Positions 17,913 to 27,221 are shown, counted from the stretch's first letter. The stretch: DNA of 64,000 bases from Lentzea kentuckyensis (GCF_002150765.1 NZ_MUYM01000056.1:62001-126000); one strand, 5' to 3'. A program made the numbers and translations. Notes: generated by a model from the letters alone, not told the origin.

Positions 17913-18818
17913 GTGATCCCCGTAGTCGTGCTCGCCGGCTTTCTCGGTGCCGGCAAGACCACCCTGCTCAACCACCTGCTGCGCACGTCCGGCGGCACGC
18001 GGATCGGTGTCGTGGTGAACGACTTCGGGCAGATCAACATCGACGCGTTCGCGGTGTCGGCGCAGGTCGACTCGATGGTGTCGCTGTCGAACGGCTGCCT
18101 GTGCTGCGCGGTCGACGGGACCGAGCTGGACGGAATGCTGGCGAAACTGGCCGCGGCGGACCTGGACGTCATCGTGATCGAGGCGTCCGGTCTGGCCGAG
18201 CCGTCCGCGCTGGTCCGGATGGTGTTGCAGGCACCAGGCGTGTCGTACGGCGGGTTGATCTACGTGGTCGACGCGGTGGAGTTCGCCGCCGTGCCGCACC
18301 TGTCCCGGGATCTCGAGCTCGCCGATCTGGTGGTGCTGAACAAGGTCGACCGGGTCGCTTCGCTGCCTTCGTTCGACGTGCCGATGCTGCCGGTTTCTTT
18401 CGGGCGCGTCGATCCGGCTTTGCTGTTCGAGGTGCGGCCGCCGGACATGGGACCGCGGCAGCTGTCGTTCGACGATCTGGACGACCACTCGACGCACGCG
18501 CACGCTTCCTACGACAGCGTGACTTTCTCGTCCGTTGAGCCGTTTCACCCCAAGCTGTTCATGGACTTCCTCAAGGCGCGGCCCGAGGGTCTGTTCCGCG
18601 CCAAGGGTTTCGTGCGCTTCGAGCACGGCACGTTCATGCTGCACACCGTGGGCGGGTACGTCTCGTTCACGCGGGTCGACGACGCCCCGACGCAGCTGGT
18701 GCTGATCGGGGCGGGCATCGATCCTGACTCGTTGACCGACTGGCTGACGGCGTGTGTCGCGGACGGTCCGGTCACCGAGCAGGACATGCTCTGGGTGCTC
18801 CGGTTCGTCCGCGACTGA
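17913..18818 (+). CDS. CobW/COG0523-family G3E GTPase metallochaperone
   Basis: A 301-aa GTPase with Walker A GFLGAGKTT (residues 9-17), the family's CxCC metal-binding motif (C62, C64, C65 in NGCLCCAV), Walker B-like IEASGLAEP and the NKVD guanine-specificity motif, then a CobW C-terminal domain. Members insert Zn or Co into client proteins, often under zinc limitation. The GTG start gives MIPVVVLAGF, the usual first beta strand. Confidence 0.9.
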   Translation: MIPVVVLAGFLGAGKTTLLNHLLRTSGGTRIGVVVNDFGQINIDAFAVSAQVDSMVSLSNGCLCCAVDGTELDGMLAKLAAADLDVIVIEASGLAEPSALVRMVLQAPGVSYGGLIYVVDAVEFAAVPHLSRDLELADLVVLNKVDRVASLPSFDVPMLPVSFGRVDPALLFEVRPPDMGPRQLSFDDLDDHSTHAHASYDSVTFSSVEPFHPKLFMDFLKARPEGLFRAKGFVRFEHGTFMLHTVGGYVSFTRVDDAPTQLVLIGAGIDPDSLTDWLTACVADGPVTEQDMLWVLRFVRD

Positions 18819-19841
18819 TCACTTCTTGCAAAGCGCCGTGTCGAGCACGTCGAACATCCGCTGGAACGTCTTGGCCGGATCCTTGTCGAACGTGCCGGGC
18901 AAAGCGGTCAGCGTGATGGCCGCGCTCTTGCCGCTGTCGGTCGCGCCGCCGAGCGACGCCCAGCCGTGGATCGTGCCGCCGTGCCCCCAGTGGACGCCAC
19001 CGCAACTCAGCTTGGTGCTCTCCAGCCCGAGCCCGTAGGCACTCCGCTCGTCGACCGGAACCGTCCTGCGCATCTCGTCGAGCTGCTTCTGTTGCAGCAG
19101 ACCGCCTTGGAGCAGCGTCCTGTAGAACTTCGCGACGTCGTTCGGCGTGGAAACCATCGCCCCGGACGCCCAAGCCGCGGACGTGTCGAGCTCCGTCGCG
19201 TCGACGACCTCCGATTTCGGGTCGAGCAAGTCGCTCACCGCGAACGCACGGGCGTGCCGTCCACGAATGCTTTGTTCGCCCTGCTTGGGCCAGTAGGTGT
19301 CCTTGAGACCGGCCCGATCGATGACGCGGCGCTGCACTTCTTCCGCGACCGGACGGCCGGTGACCTTCTGGATCATCAGGCCCGCCACGACGTAGTTCGT
19401 GTTGCTGTACTCGTACTTCTCACCCGGCTGGAACCGCGGCGGCTGCTTCAGTGCCGCATCCAGCAACTCGTGCGGCTCGAAGTGCCTGTTCCGGATGTCG
19501 GCGATCTTGTTGACCCCGATGGCCAACGGGTAGTCCGGCAGGCCGCTGGTGTGCTGCAGGAGCTGGCGCACGGTGATGCGGTCGTCTTTGACGTACGAGA
19601 CGTACTTGCTGGCCGGGCCGTCCAGCTCGATCTTGCCCTCTGCGACGAGCTGCAGCGCGGTGACCGCGACGAACGACTTGGTGATGCTGCCGACGCGCAC
19701 CCGTCCGTTGACCGGCGCGTTGCCCTTGGCGTAGTTGTGGCCGTTGGCATGCGCCTCCACACCGGGCGTGCCGTCCTGGACGATCTGGTCGAGTTGCTGA
19801 GGAATGAGCAAGGTCAGAGCAGTGATCGCCGCCACGATCAT
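18819..19841 (-). CDS. serine hydrolase, beta-lactamase/D-Ala-D-Ala carboxypeptidase fold
   Basis: A 340-aa exported class-C-type penicillin-recognising enzyme: SITK (SxxK), YSN (YxN) within YEYSNTNYV, and HWGHGGTIHG (HxG). The N-terminus is a signal sequence (MIVAAITALTLLIP). ATG 19841 overlaps the upstream paralogue's stop (ATGA). The pair arose by tandem duplication and is probably one transcript. True substrate (peptidoglycan or a D-amino-acid peptide) is unknown. Confidence 0.87.
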   Translation of the reverse strand: MIVAAITALTLLIPQQLDQIVQDGTPGVEAHANGHNYAKGNAPVNGRVRVGSITKSFVAVTALQLVAEGKIELDGPASKYVSYVKDDRITVRQLLQHTSGLPDYPLAIGVNKIADIRNRHFEPHELLDAALKQPPRFQPGEKYEYSNTNYVVAGLMIQKVTGRPVAEEVQRRVIDRAGLKDTYWPKQGEQSIRGRHARAFAVSDLLDPKSEVVDATELDTSAAWASGAMVSTPNDVAKFYRTLLQGGLLQQKQLDEMRRTVPVDERSAYGLGLESTKLSCGGVHWGHGGTIHGWASLGGATDSGKSAAITLTALPGTFDKDPAKTFQRMFDVLDTALCKK

Positions 19842-20956
19842 TTGGCACCACACAGGGCAGCGTCCACAGTGGCCAGAACCGCGTTGTGCGCCTTGTCGGC
19901 CGCCTCAGGCGTGCCCTGAACCGTGCCGGGCAATGCCGTGACAGCAACGGAGAACGCCCTGCCGTCCGCGGTGACACCACCACGCGTCTCGTACCCGTGG
20001 ATGTCGCCGCCGTGGCCCCAGTACCGGCCACCGCACGTGAGCGGAGAGCTGGCGATGCCGAGCCCGTACTCGACACCGGGCCACATCTCACCCGCGGTGT
20101 CGACGGTCTTCTGCATCTCCTCGAGCTGGGCCTGAGGGAGCAGATCACCCTTGAGCAGCCCGCGGTAGAAGGTGTTGAGGTCCTTCGTCGTGGAGATGAT
20201 CTGCCCGGCGGCCCAGCCCCACGAGGGGTCGAGCTCGGTGACGTCCTCCACGCCGTTGCTGGTCCTGGCGTATCCGTGCGGGTGCTTGCCCTCGATCGTC
20301 TGATCGCCGACGCCGGGCCAGTAGGTGTCCCTGAGGTTCAGCTTCCTGATGATCCGCTGGTCGACGTTCTCGGCGATCGGGCGACCGGTGACCTTCTGCG
20401 TGAGCAGGCCGAGCAGCAGGTAGTTCGTGTTGCTGTACTTGAACTTCTCGCCCGGCTGGTTGGTCGTTTCGTGTGCGTTCGCGATGTCCAGCAACTCGCG
20501 CGGCTCGTAGTACCGGTGCCGCACCTCCTCGAACTTCTCCAGCCCCATGTACGCCGTGTAGTTCGCGAGCCCGCTGGTGTGGTTGAGCAACTGCCGGACG
20601 GTGATCCGCTCGTCCTTGATCGCGCCCGGCAGGTACTTGGTGATCGGCTGGTCCAGCTCGACCTTGCCTTCGGCGACAAGCTGCATGACCACGGTGGCGA
20701 CGAACGCCTTGGTGTTGGAACCCGCGCGGACCTGCCCGTTCTTGGGCACCGGCACACGTTTGTTCAGCTCCGCCGTGCCCGAGGTGAGGGCCGTGCTCCT
20801 GCCGTTGGCCTCGGTGACCGTAGACAGCGCGGCCGGGAACTCGTGCTCCTTGACGAGCCCGTCGAGCTGCTTCTGGATCGTGGTGGCCGGCGCGGCCATC
20901 GCCGTTCCGCTGAACAACATGGCCGCCGCCAACACACCTACCAACGTCTTCTTCAT
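19838..20956 (-). CDS. serine hydrolase, beta-lactamase/D-Ala-D-Ala carboxypeptidase fold (paralogue)
   Basis: A 372-aa exported protein with signal peptide MKKTLVGVLAAAMLFSGTAMA, SNTK (SxxK), KYSNTNY (YxN) and HWGHGGDIHG (HxG). It is clearly paralogous to the gene directly downstream and more distantly to the gene at 40122. The catalytic residues are intact. First gene of the two-gene operon. Confidence 0.88.
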   Translation of the reverse strand: MKKTLVGVLAAAMLFSGTAMAAPATTIQKQLDGLVKEHEFPAALSTVTEANGRSTALTSGTAELNKRVPVPKNGQVRAGSNTKAFVATVVMQLVAEGKVELDQPITKYLPGAIKDERITVRQLLNHTSGLANYTAYMGLEKFEEVRHRYYEPRELLDIANAHETTNQPGEKFKYSNTNYLLLGLLTQKVTGRPIAENVDQRIIRKLNLRDTYWPGVGDQTIEGKHPHGYARTSNGVEDVTELDPSWGWAAGQIISTTKDLNTFYRGLLKGDLLPQAQLEEMQKTVDTAGEMWPGVEYGLGIASSPLTCGGRYWGHGGDIHGYETRGGVTADGRAFSVAVTALPGTVQGTPEAADKAHNAVLATVDAALCGAK

Positions 20957-21055
20957 CCTGTGCCTCCCCGTTTCGTGGCTGAGGCAAGGCTTTCAATTTC
21001 GGCTGCGCGGCACAGTCACGCACGCTGCCGTTGATCAGGTGGAGCAGGCTCTACC

Positions 21056-22129
21056 TCAGTACCTGACACTGCTCTGCAGCAGCGGCGGGTAGATGCCAGA
21101 CGCTTCACCGTCGACCGTCGTACCCGCGAACTGCAACATCGCCCGCAACCCGCCGTGCAGCGGCGCGGGGTAGTTGAGGTCAGGCTCGGAGACCTCGTCC
21201 AGCGCCCTGAGCTGATCTTCGGTGAGCGTGACCTCCTGGAGGTTGCTCTCCAGGTGCTTCAGCCGCCGCGCCCCGATGATCGGCACCACCGTGCCCTCCC
21301 GCTGCCTGAGCCACGCCAACGACACCGCCGCGGTAGTCGTGCCAAGCTGCTCAGCGATCCCGTCGGCCACGTCGATGACCTTGAAGTCCTCCTCACTGGG
21401 CGGGCTGACGTACTTGGCTCGCTCCGAGTCGCTGACCTGCACGTTCCTCCGATACTTGCCACTGAGGAACCCGTTCTTGAGCGGACTCCACGGCACCAGC
21501 GCCATCCCCAGATCCCGAGCCATCGGCGCGATCTCCCCCTCCACCGTCCGCGCCAGCAGCGAGTACTCGACCTGCAAGGCGATCAACGGCGTCCAGTTCC
21601 TGAGGATCGCCATGGTCTGCGCCTTGGCGGTCACCCAAGCCGGCACGTTGGAGAACCCGATGTACCTGACCTTGCCCGATCCCACCAGATCGTCGAGCGT
21701 CCGCAGCGTCTCCTCGATCGGCGTGTGCCGATCCCAGTTGTGCATCCAGTAGAGGTCCAGGTAGTCGGTGCTCATCCGCCGGAGCGTCTCGTCGAGCTGA
21801 TCCCTGACTGCCTTCCTACCCGCGCCGCCCCCGTTCGGATCGCCGGGGTGCATGTTGAAGAAGAACTTGGACGCGAGCACCACGCGGTCGCGGTTGTTCC
21901 GGCCCTTGAAGAAGTCGCCGAGGATCTTCTCCGAGTGCCCGTTGGTGTAGAAGTTGGCGGTGTCGATGAAGTTCCCGCCGCGGTCGAGGTAGGCGGCGAG
22001 GATCTTCTCGGACTCCTCGACGCTGCACCCGGCAGCCCCGGGGTCCTCGCCGAAGGTCATGGCGCCGAGGGCGAAGGGGCTGACCCGCAGGCCCGACCGG
22101 CCGAGCGTGACGTAGTGGTCGAGAGGCAT
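21056..22129 (-). CDS. aldo/keto reductase
   Basis: A 357-aa NADPH-dependent oxidoreductase with a TIM barrel. It has GRSGLRVSPFALGAMTFG at the N-terminus, the catalytic tetrad region FIDTANFYTNGHSE (Asp, Tyr), VLASKFF (Lys) and YWMHNWD (His), and the C-terminal cofactor segment PIIGARRLKHLESNL. Start ATG 22129 has AAGGAGCC upstream. Closest in type to YajO/AKR11-13-like reductases. Confidence 0.88.
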   Translation of the reverse strand: MPLDHYVTLGRSGLRVSPFALGAMTFGEDPGAAGCSVEESEKILAAYLDRGGNFIDTANFYTNGHSEKILGDFFKGRNNRDRVVLASKFFFNMHPGDPNGGGAGRKAVRDQLDETLRRMSTDYLDLYWMHNWDRHTPIEETLRTLDDLVGSGKVRYIGFSNVPAWVTAKAQTMAILRNWTPLIALQVEYSLLARTVEGEIAPMARDLGMALVPWSPLKNGFLSGKYRRNVQVSDSERAKYVSPPSEEDFKVIDVADGIAEQLGTTTAAVSLAWLRQREGTVVPIIGARRLKHLESNLQEVTLTEDQLRALDEVSEPDLNYPAPLHGGLRAMLQFAGTTVDGEASGIYPPLLQSSVRY

Positions 22130-22332
22130 CTTCTTGGCTCCTTGGAGTCGTTCTTGGCTTGCTCCAATGGAAGCTGTCGCCTGGGGCTGGCGGTACTGAG
22201 ATCCGCTCGCGGTCTTGCCTAATCCTCCCACTGGCGGCTTGACTCGTCGTTTGGGCGCGATTGGTGCGTGAGGTGCGACATAGACAACCCGAGCGACATC
22301 CGGTGATGGCGATCGGTAGGCTGTCGCGTCGA

Positions 22333-22405
22333 GGGCTGCTAGCTCAATTGGCAGAGCAGGAGACTTTTAATCTTCGGGTTCAGGGTTCGAGTCCCTGGCG
22401 GCCCA
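22333..22405 (+). tRNA. tRNA-Lys (TTT), AICE integration target
   Basis: Cloverleaf with acceptor GGGCTGC/GCGGCCC, anticodon loop CTTTTAA (anticodon TTT) and T-loop TTCGAGT. CCA is encoded (22406-22408). Its 3' part from 22371 is repeated at 34922, so an integrative element is inserted here and rebuilds the 3' end of the tRNA. Confidence 0.95.
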
Positions 22406-22421
22406 CCAAACCCCCAGGTCA
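22371..22421 (+). repeat. att core, tRNA-proximal end
   Basis: A 51-bp identical direct repeat shared with 34922-34972. It covers the anticodon-stem 3' side, T arm, acceptor stem, CCA and the left arm of the downstream terminator. This copy completes a functional tRNA-Lys. Confidence 0.93.
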
Positions 22422-22438
22422 CAGGCCTGGGGGTTTCG
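22408..22438 (+). terminator. tRNA-Lys terminator, right arm from the element
   Basis: An 11-bp stem (22409-22418 region with 22428-22438) reading AAACCCCCAGG/CCTGGGGGTTT. The left arm is in the att core. The right arm lies beyond the core, so it belongs to the element and replaces the host arm. Confidence 0.75.
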
Positions 22439-22452
22439 CTTTGTCCGGGTCT

Positions 22453-22476
22453 CCCCACACTTAACCCACACAAAAC
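22453..22476 (+). repeat. putative integrase arm-type site, left end
   Basis: A 23-24 bp sequence beginning CCCACACTTAACCC recurs in the same orientation with one difference at 34785-34807, just inside the other end. In the excised circle the two would flank the att core, as arm-binding sites of tyrosine integrases do. Confidence 0.6.
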
Positions 22477-22482
22477 CGCTGG

Positions 22483-23664
22483 TCATTCAACTTCGTCGTC
22501 TTCCGCCTGATCATCTTTGGGCTCTCCGAGCGCCCCTTCCAGGGCGTCAGCTGCCCGCCGGTCGACCGTCTTCCGACCCATGTAGGTGTCCTGCGTCATC
22601 GACGGCCGAGCGTGGCCGAGCTGGTCCGCGACCTGCCTCGCAGAGAGCCCCGACTCATCGAGGATGGTGGCCGCCGTCTTCCGGAAGACATGCGAGGTCA
22701 CCCAGGCGAACTCGTCCCCGCCACGAGCGTTCCGGAGGTCCTTCCGGGTGTTGGACGGGTCGCGGAGGCCGCCGAGGGCATCCGGGAAGATCGGGCCGTT
22801 CGGGAAGCTGGTGGCCTTGTGCCTCCGCCGCAGCATGTCGAGCGCCCATTGCGGCAGCAGAAGCGTGCGTTCGCCGGCCTCCGTCTTGGTCGACTTCCGG
22901 ATCAGTCCGATGCCCTTGACCCGGATGACCGTGTAGTTCACGGCGACCGTGCCGGCCTCGAAGTCGACGTCCTCCCAGTAGACGGCCAACGCCTCACCGA
23001 TGCGGACGCCCGTGGCCATCATGAAGCGCGAGAGATCTGGCAGATCCCGCTTCACAGCCCTGGGGTCCGACTCCAGCATCTCCAGCCAGCGGACCCGTTC
23101 CTCCAGAGTGAGCGCCCGCGGACTCTTCTTGCGGCCGGCCTCCAGCGGCTCCACCTCCCTGACCGGGTTCGTGTCCAGCGCCTTGTCCCGGACAGCGATC
23201 CGCAGAGCCCCCGAGATCACCGAGCGAGCCGTTTTCGCCGTGTCCACGCTGACCGACCGCCACAACGCGCTCAGGAAAGCGTCGATCCGCGCCACCGACA
23301 TCTCATGAATGCGCAGCTCACCGAGGCCAGGAAGCACGTGCCGATCCATGATGCTTCGGTACGTGTCGACGCTGCTCGGCGACCTCTTCCCAGCGTCAGC
23401 GAGCGCCTGGAACTTCGTGAACCACTGGTCCAAGGCTTCCTTGAACCGGCTCTCGCGCGTCAGCGAACTGCCGGACGGTCCCTTCCTCTCGGCGAGCGCC
23501 TTCTTGAGGCTCCGCTCTGCGGCGCTCTTGGTCTTCCCCCACCGCTCGACCGGCCGCGTCTTGCCGTCGTAGTCGCGATACTTCGTGGTCGCACGCCAGC
23601 CTGAATCCGTTTCATAGCAACGAATCGCGCCGTACGTGCCGATGTCCAAAGGCGGACGTCCCAT
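22483..23664 (-). CDS. int: tyrosine site-specific integrase
   Basis: A 393-aa phage-type integrase with an N-terminal arm-binding region, a SAM-like core-binding domain (about 70-165) and a catalytic domain. The catalytic residues are visible: Arg in TGVRIGEAL (about 219), HVFRK His/Arg (about 325-328), LGHA His (about 352) and nucleophile Tyr in DTYMGR (about 363). It recombines the circular element with the tRNA-Lys site. Start overlaps the xis stop by 1 nt. Confidence 0.96.
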   Translation of the reverse strand: MGRPPLDIGTYGAIRCYETDSGWRATTKYRDYDGKTRPVERWGKTKSAAERSLKKALAERKGPSGSSLTRESRFKEALDQWFTKFQALADAGKRSPSSVDTYRSIMDRHVLPGLGELRIHEMSVARIDAFLSALWRSVSVDTAKTARSVISGALRIAVRDKALDTNPVREVEPLEAGRKKSPRALTLEERVRWLEMLESDPRAVKRDLPDLSRFMMATGVRIGEALAVYWEDVDFEAGTVAVNYTVIRVKGIGLIRKSTKTEAGERTLLLPQWALDMLRRRHKATSFPNGPIFPDALGGLRDPSNTRKDLRNARGGDEFAWVTSHVFRKTAATILDESGLSARQVADQLGHARPSMTQDTYMGRKTVDRRAADALEGALGEPKDDQAEDDEVE

Positions 23665-23858
23665 CAGGCCGCCTCCTCAAGCAGGTGCTCGAACCAGCTC
23701 CGCACCTCGGACGGCAGGTATCGCAGGTGCTTGCCAATGCGCCGAGCAGGCGGGCCGTAGTTCTTCGTTCGCCAGCCGTAGAGCGTGTGGACCGGGACGT
23801 TCAGGTAGATAGCAACGTCATTCACTGTCCACAGTGGTTCAAATTGGCGTGCTTCCAT
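23664..23858 (-). CDS. xis: excisionase, MerR/AlpA-like HTH
   Basis: A 64-aa winged-helix DNA-binding protein (LWTVNDVAIYLNVPVHTLYGWR, with the VPVHTLYGWR recognition helix). This is the standard small excisionase in AICEs, directing integrase toward excision. It lies between rep and int and is translationally coupled to int (TGATG), as in pSAM2 rep-xis-int operons. Confidence 0.9.
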   Translation of the reverse strand: MEARQFEPLWTVNDVAIYLNVPVHTLYGWRTKNYGPPARRIGKHLRYLPSEVRSWFEHLLEEAA

Positions 23859-23875
23859 GATGTTCTCCCCCTAGA

Positions 23876-25480
23876 TCAAGCAGCTTGCGGTGTTGCCGAA
23901 CTCCCCGGAGGTCCGGCGGATGCGAGCAGCGCAGCCGTGTATTCGGCCTTCCACCTGCGGCGCTCTGCGACAGCGCTCAACAGCAGGTGCGCCCGTGGCG
24001 GCACGTTCGGGTCGCCAGGCTGGACGTTGTTCCAGACGAGGCATTGTGGCTGGTCATCGGGCTTGATCCCGACGTCGGCCAGCAGTTGCCGAACGAATGC
24101 CTTCCGGTCGTGCTTGTGGTCCGCGAGCGACTTCCCAGACCACTTCCGCGACACCAGGACCCGACGCCCAGCAACGCCGAGCGTGGTCCGCTTGTGTGCC
24201 TTCCCCTTGCACTTGCCCGGCACTGTCGACAGCCGAGCCCCACGAGGCTGGACGCCGTAGAGCAGCCACAGCCCGCATTGCGGCGAGCAGGGCGTGACCG
24301 CGAGCTCAGCGCAGAGACGTTCAGCGTGGTCTTCCTGACGTGCCGTCTGCGCCTCGAAGCACTCGTTGATGCTCTTGGTGAGGTACTTCGTCAGGTAGCC
24401 GATGTGACGGCCGGCTTCCTCCGTGCCGCCTAGGATGCCCTTGGAGTGCACCTGCACCCCGAACCGCGCAACGTGTGCCGGTCGCTCAACCTCGTCAAGG
24501 GCTTCTTCCCAGGTAGGCAAGGCCCTTCGCGTGTGCGGATCCACGAAGCCCTTGGTCCGGACGTCCCACACCGGCAGGTTGTCGCCGCTGTACTTGATCT
24601 CGTCGTGCGCAGGCCACCAGACCTGGTGATACGTGGCCTCAGCGACCGCCCGCAGCTCAGCGCGGGAGATGCTGCCTCGAACCGCCGCGTGCCAGTGCGG
24701 AGCGAGCCGCCGCTGTGGTTCGACGGCGGAGAAGTACTGGACCTCCCAGCCGACGCAGCGCCGAAGGTTCTGCACGAACCGGTCCAGCAGCGCCGCGAAG
24801 TGCACGGCGTCCCGAGCCGCACGGCGGTAGTCGTACCGCGAGGGATCGACAGGCGTGCCGTCGCTACGCACCTTGCCGTAGCTGTCGAGCGTCAGCGTGA
24901 GGAACGTCGAGGGCTGGTACTTGCCGCCGAAGACCTTGCCAACGGTGCGCTTGCTGACCGGCCGTCGAGGCAGGTTCGGAGCGTCCTGACGCCGCTTGGT
25001 CGACCGCTTCCGCGCAGCCTTGAGCGGGACTTCCAGAGAGGGGAGTGAGCCGCGGACTCCGAGTTGCCGAAGTTCTGCGTCGACCTCCGCGACCTCTTCC
25101 CGCACTTCCTCCGCGCCGACCTCATCGCCCTCGTCGAGGGCCAGGCGGAAGGCCTTGACCAGGTCAGCCCGGTACTCAGTCAGCTCCCGCTGTTCGTTGC
25201 TCGGCGCGTTCGGCGTGAAGTCCGGTTCGTCGGTCAGGTGCCATCCCTCACGGCACTGCGCCATCCGCAGACGCCGGTTCTTCTCCGCGCAGGTGGGGCA
25301 GACACTCGCGACCGTCGCGCCGCACGGCACGGGCACGATGTCCACGCGTCCGGTGTCGAGGTCGATCCGTTCCTTGGCCAGCGGCCGAACGCACACGCCG
25401 TGTTCCTCGGCGACAGCGCGAGCGATATCGAGCGCGGCCGGCTGCTTCATCCGCTCCGAGCGGTTCAGATACTCGGTCAT
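23876..25480 (-). CDS. AICE replication initiator (RepSA-like)
   Basis: A 534-aa replication initiator. The central part contains FLTLTLDSYGKV and HWHAAVRG, the HUH-like and tyrosine-containing motifs of rolling-circle initiators of the RepSA family, and the N-terminus has two CxxC pairs (VPCGATVASVCPTCAEK). It nicks the element's double-strand origin after excision. Its start overlaps the tra stop by ATGA, so tra, rep, xis and int form one coupled minus-strand transcript. Confidence 0.88.
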   Translation of the reverse strand: MTEYLNRSERMKQPAALDIARAVAEEHGVCVRPLAKERIDLDTGRVDIVPVPCGATVASVCPTCAEKNRRLRMAQCREGWHLTDEPDFTPNAPSNEQRELTEYRADLVKAFRLALDEGDEVGAEEVREEVAEVDAELRQLGVRGSLPSLEVPLKAARKRSTKRRQDAPNLPRRPVSKRTVGKVFGGKYQPSTFLTLTLDSYGKVRSDGTPVDPSRYDYRRAARDAVHFAALLDRFVQNLRRCVGWEVQYFSAVEPQRRLAPHWHAAVRGSISRAELRAVAEATYHQVWWPAHDEIKYSGDNLPVWDVRTKGFVDPHTRRALPTWEEALDEVERPAHVARFGVQVHSKGILGGTEEAGRHIGYLTKYLTKSINECFEAQTARQEDHAERLCAELAVTPCSPQCGLWLLYGVQPRGARLSTVPGKCKGKAHKRTTLGVAGRRVLVSRKWSGKSLADHKHDRKAFVRQLLADVGIKPDDQPQCLVWNNVQPGDPNVPPRAHLLLSAVAERRRWKAEYTAALLASAGPPGSSATPQAA

Positions 25481-26940
25481 GCCGCAGCACTCCCCTCGGA
25501 CCGTTCGGGGAACTCGTGCACCGTGGCCGGAGCGAGGTAGACGGCCAGCTCGACCAGGTCCGCATCGGTGACGTGGAAGGCCCGAGCCCGCTCGGGTTCG
25601 CGCTGTCCGTCCTCCTTGAGCCAGGCGACACCGGGCGTGCTCTCACTGATCTCGTGAGCAGCCGCGCCGCGTTGCCGCACGCCGTCACCCAGGACCATGT
25701 CGACCTGCACCGGTTCGTCCAGGCGCAGCGCTACACGGGTCGTGAACAGGTGCCGGAAGGCGACCACTTCCTTGCGCGGGTCCTGGACCAAGCCGACAAC
25801 GGCATAGCCAGGAGCACGGCCCTGCGAAGTGATCGTCTGAACAGCGCGCGTGGCGCGTTCGCGGAGGTTCCGGTCTGGCTGGTAAGCGATCAGGTCCGCC
25901 AGCTCATCCACAATCAGGACGGTGAACGGCTCACCAGTGTTGCGAGCCCAGAGCCGCCGAATGCCCCGGTAACGAGAGGCGCGCTCCTTGACCTCTGCGG
26001 CGATTTCTTCAAGCAGCGCAACAGCTTCCGGGCCGTTGTCGAAGATGACCTTCTCGAACGCGTCCGGGCACTGGCCCAGCTCCATGCCACCCTTGGGGTC
26101 GATCCCGACGAGCTGGACCATGCCAGCTTTGATGGCCGGGGCGAGCTGCCACACGATCGACCACAGCACCGAGCCCTTGCCAGCGCCAGGCACACCGACC
26201 ACGAGCACCTGTGAGCCGAGGAGCTTCAGCCGCCAGGGCTTCCCGGTCTCGGTACGGCCGACGACCACGCGCTTAAGGTCGACCTCTCCCGCGTCAGCGA
26301 GCTGCGGCACCGCCACGGGACGCGACAGCGGGTCAGCGTGGATGAAGTCGAGCTCAAGCACGCGCGGCCTGACCACTCGCACACGGCAGGACCGAGCGTT
26401 GAAGGAGTGCGCCAGGTTGTCCCGCCGCGATTCCCACTGCTCCGGAGACTGCGCCGGGATCATCCGCACCCGCACCTTGTCCCGCCACCCCTCGGACCGA
26501 ACATGACGCAGCTTCGGGAGGTACTCCTTCCCGCGGACTTCCTTGGCCAGCTCGGCCAGGCGCATCACAGTCCGCCATTGCGGCACGTAGACCGTGAGTC
26601 GTCGCCACTCAGTCAGCAGCCGGTACCAGCCGCGCCGCAGGAACGACGCCCTGTCGAGCCCGTACCAGACGGTCAGGGCACACACGAGCGAGAGCAGCGC
26701 CAGCACCAGCGGCGACAGGCCAAACTGGCGATAGCCGACGTAGCCGCCGACGCCGGCCGTGACTGCAACCGGGTACCGAACGGTCAGCACCACGAGTTTC
26801 ACGGCCAGGCGGACCGTCAGCCACAGCAGCACGAACGGTGCGAACACGACCTTGACCCAGCCGGGAAGCCATACCCACCAAGGAAACTGAGGACGTGCGC
26901 CCTCGAACGGCGCGGGATCGATCCATCGGTTGCCGCTCAT
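25477..26940 (-). CDS. FtsK/SpoIIIE-type conjugal DNA translocase (TraB/TraSA-like)
   Basis: A 487-aa motor protein. Two membrane helix clusters (about 20-100) precede an ATPase domain with Walker A GVPGAGKGS and Walker B LIVDELAD. AICEs transfer double-stranded DNA between mycelial cells with one such hexameric pump. ATG 26940 starts MSGNRWIDPAPFEG; translation is coupled to the upstream zinc-ribbon-like gene (ATGA). Confidence 0.92.
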   Translation of the reverse strand: MSGNRWIDPAPFEGARPQFPWWVWLPGWVKVVFAPFVLLWLTVRLAVKLVVLTVRYPVAVTAGVGGYVGYRQFGLSPLVLALLSLVCALTVWYGLDRASFLRRGWYRLLTEWRRLTVYVPQWRTVMRLAELAKEVRGKEYLPKLRHVRSEGWRDKVRVRMIPAQSPEQWESRRDNLAHSFNARSCRVRVVRPRVLELDFIHADPLSRPVAVPQLADAGEVDLKRVVVGRTETGKPWRLKLLGSQVLVVGVPGAGKGSVLWSIVWQLAPAIKAGMVQLVGIDPKGGMELGQCPDAFEKVIFDNGPEAVALLEEIAAEVKERASRYRGIRRLWARNTGEPFTVLIVDELADLIAYQPDRNLRERATRAVQTITSQGRAPGYAVVGLVQDPRKEVVAFRHLFTTRVALRLDEPVQVDMVLGDGVRQRGAAAHEISESTPGVAWLKEDGQREPERARAFHVTDADLVELAVYLAPATVHEFPERSEGSAAA

Positions 26941-27221
26941 CGCGCACCGCCCGCGCACTTGATGCACTGGAAGACGCTTCCGACGCTCGGGATCCGTCCA
27001 ACAGTCTGGAACGCGCCGGTCCCCGTGGTGCACTGCGCCTTGCAGGTCAGGCACTCGAAGCCCTCAGCCTGCGCGGCCGTGAGTTCCATCGTTTCCAAGG
27101 AGCCGCCGTCGAGCATCACGACGTAGCTGGAGATGATCTGTTTGCTGGAGATCATCCGATCCCACAGCAGTTGCTTCGTGGCCCCGTCTAGCGCACGGAT
27201 GCGCTCAGGCTCTACGCTCAT
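26937..27221 (-). CDS. hypothetical AICE protein with CxxC pairs
   Basis: A 94-aa protein with CLTCKAQC and CIKC near its C-terminus, arranged like a zinc ribbon. Residues 1-55 form a helical and beta N-terminal part. It directly precedes and overlaps tra, so it probably acts in transfer or element maintenance. No named family recognised. Confidence 0.7.
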   Translation of the reverse strand: MSVEPERIRALDGATKQLLWDRMISSKQIISSYVVMLDGGSLETMELTAAQAEGFECLTCKAQCTTGTGAFQTVGRIPSVGSVFQCIKCAGGAR

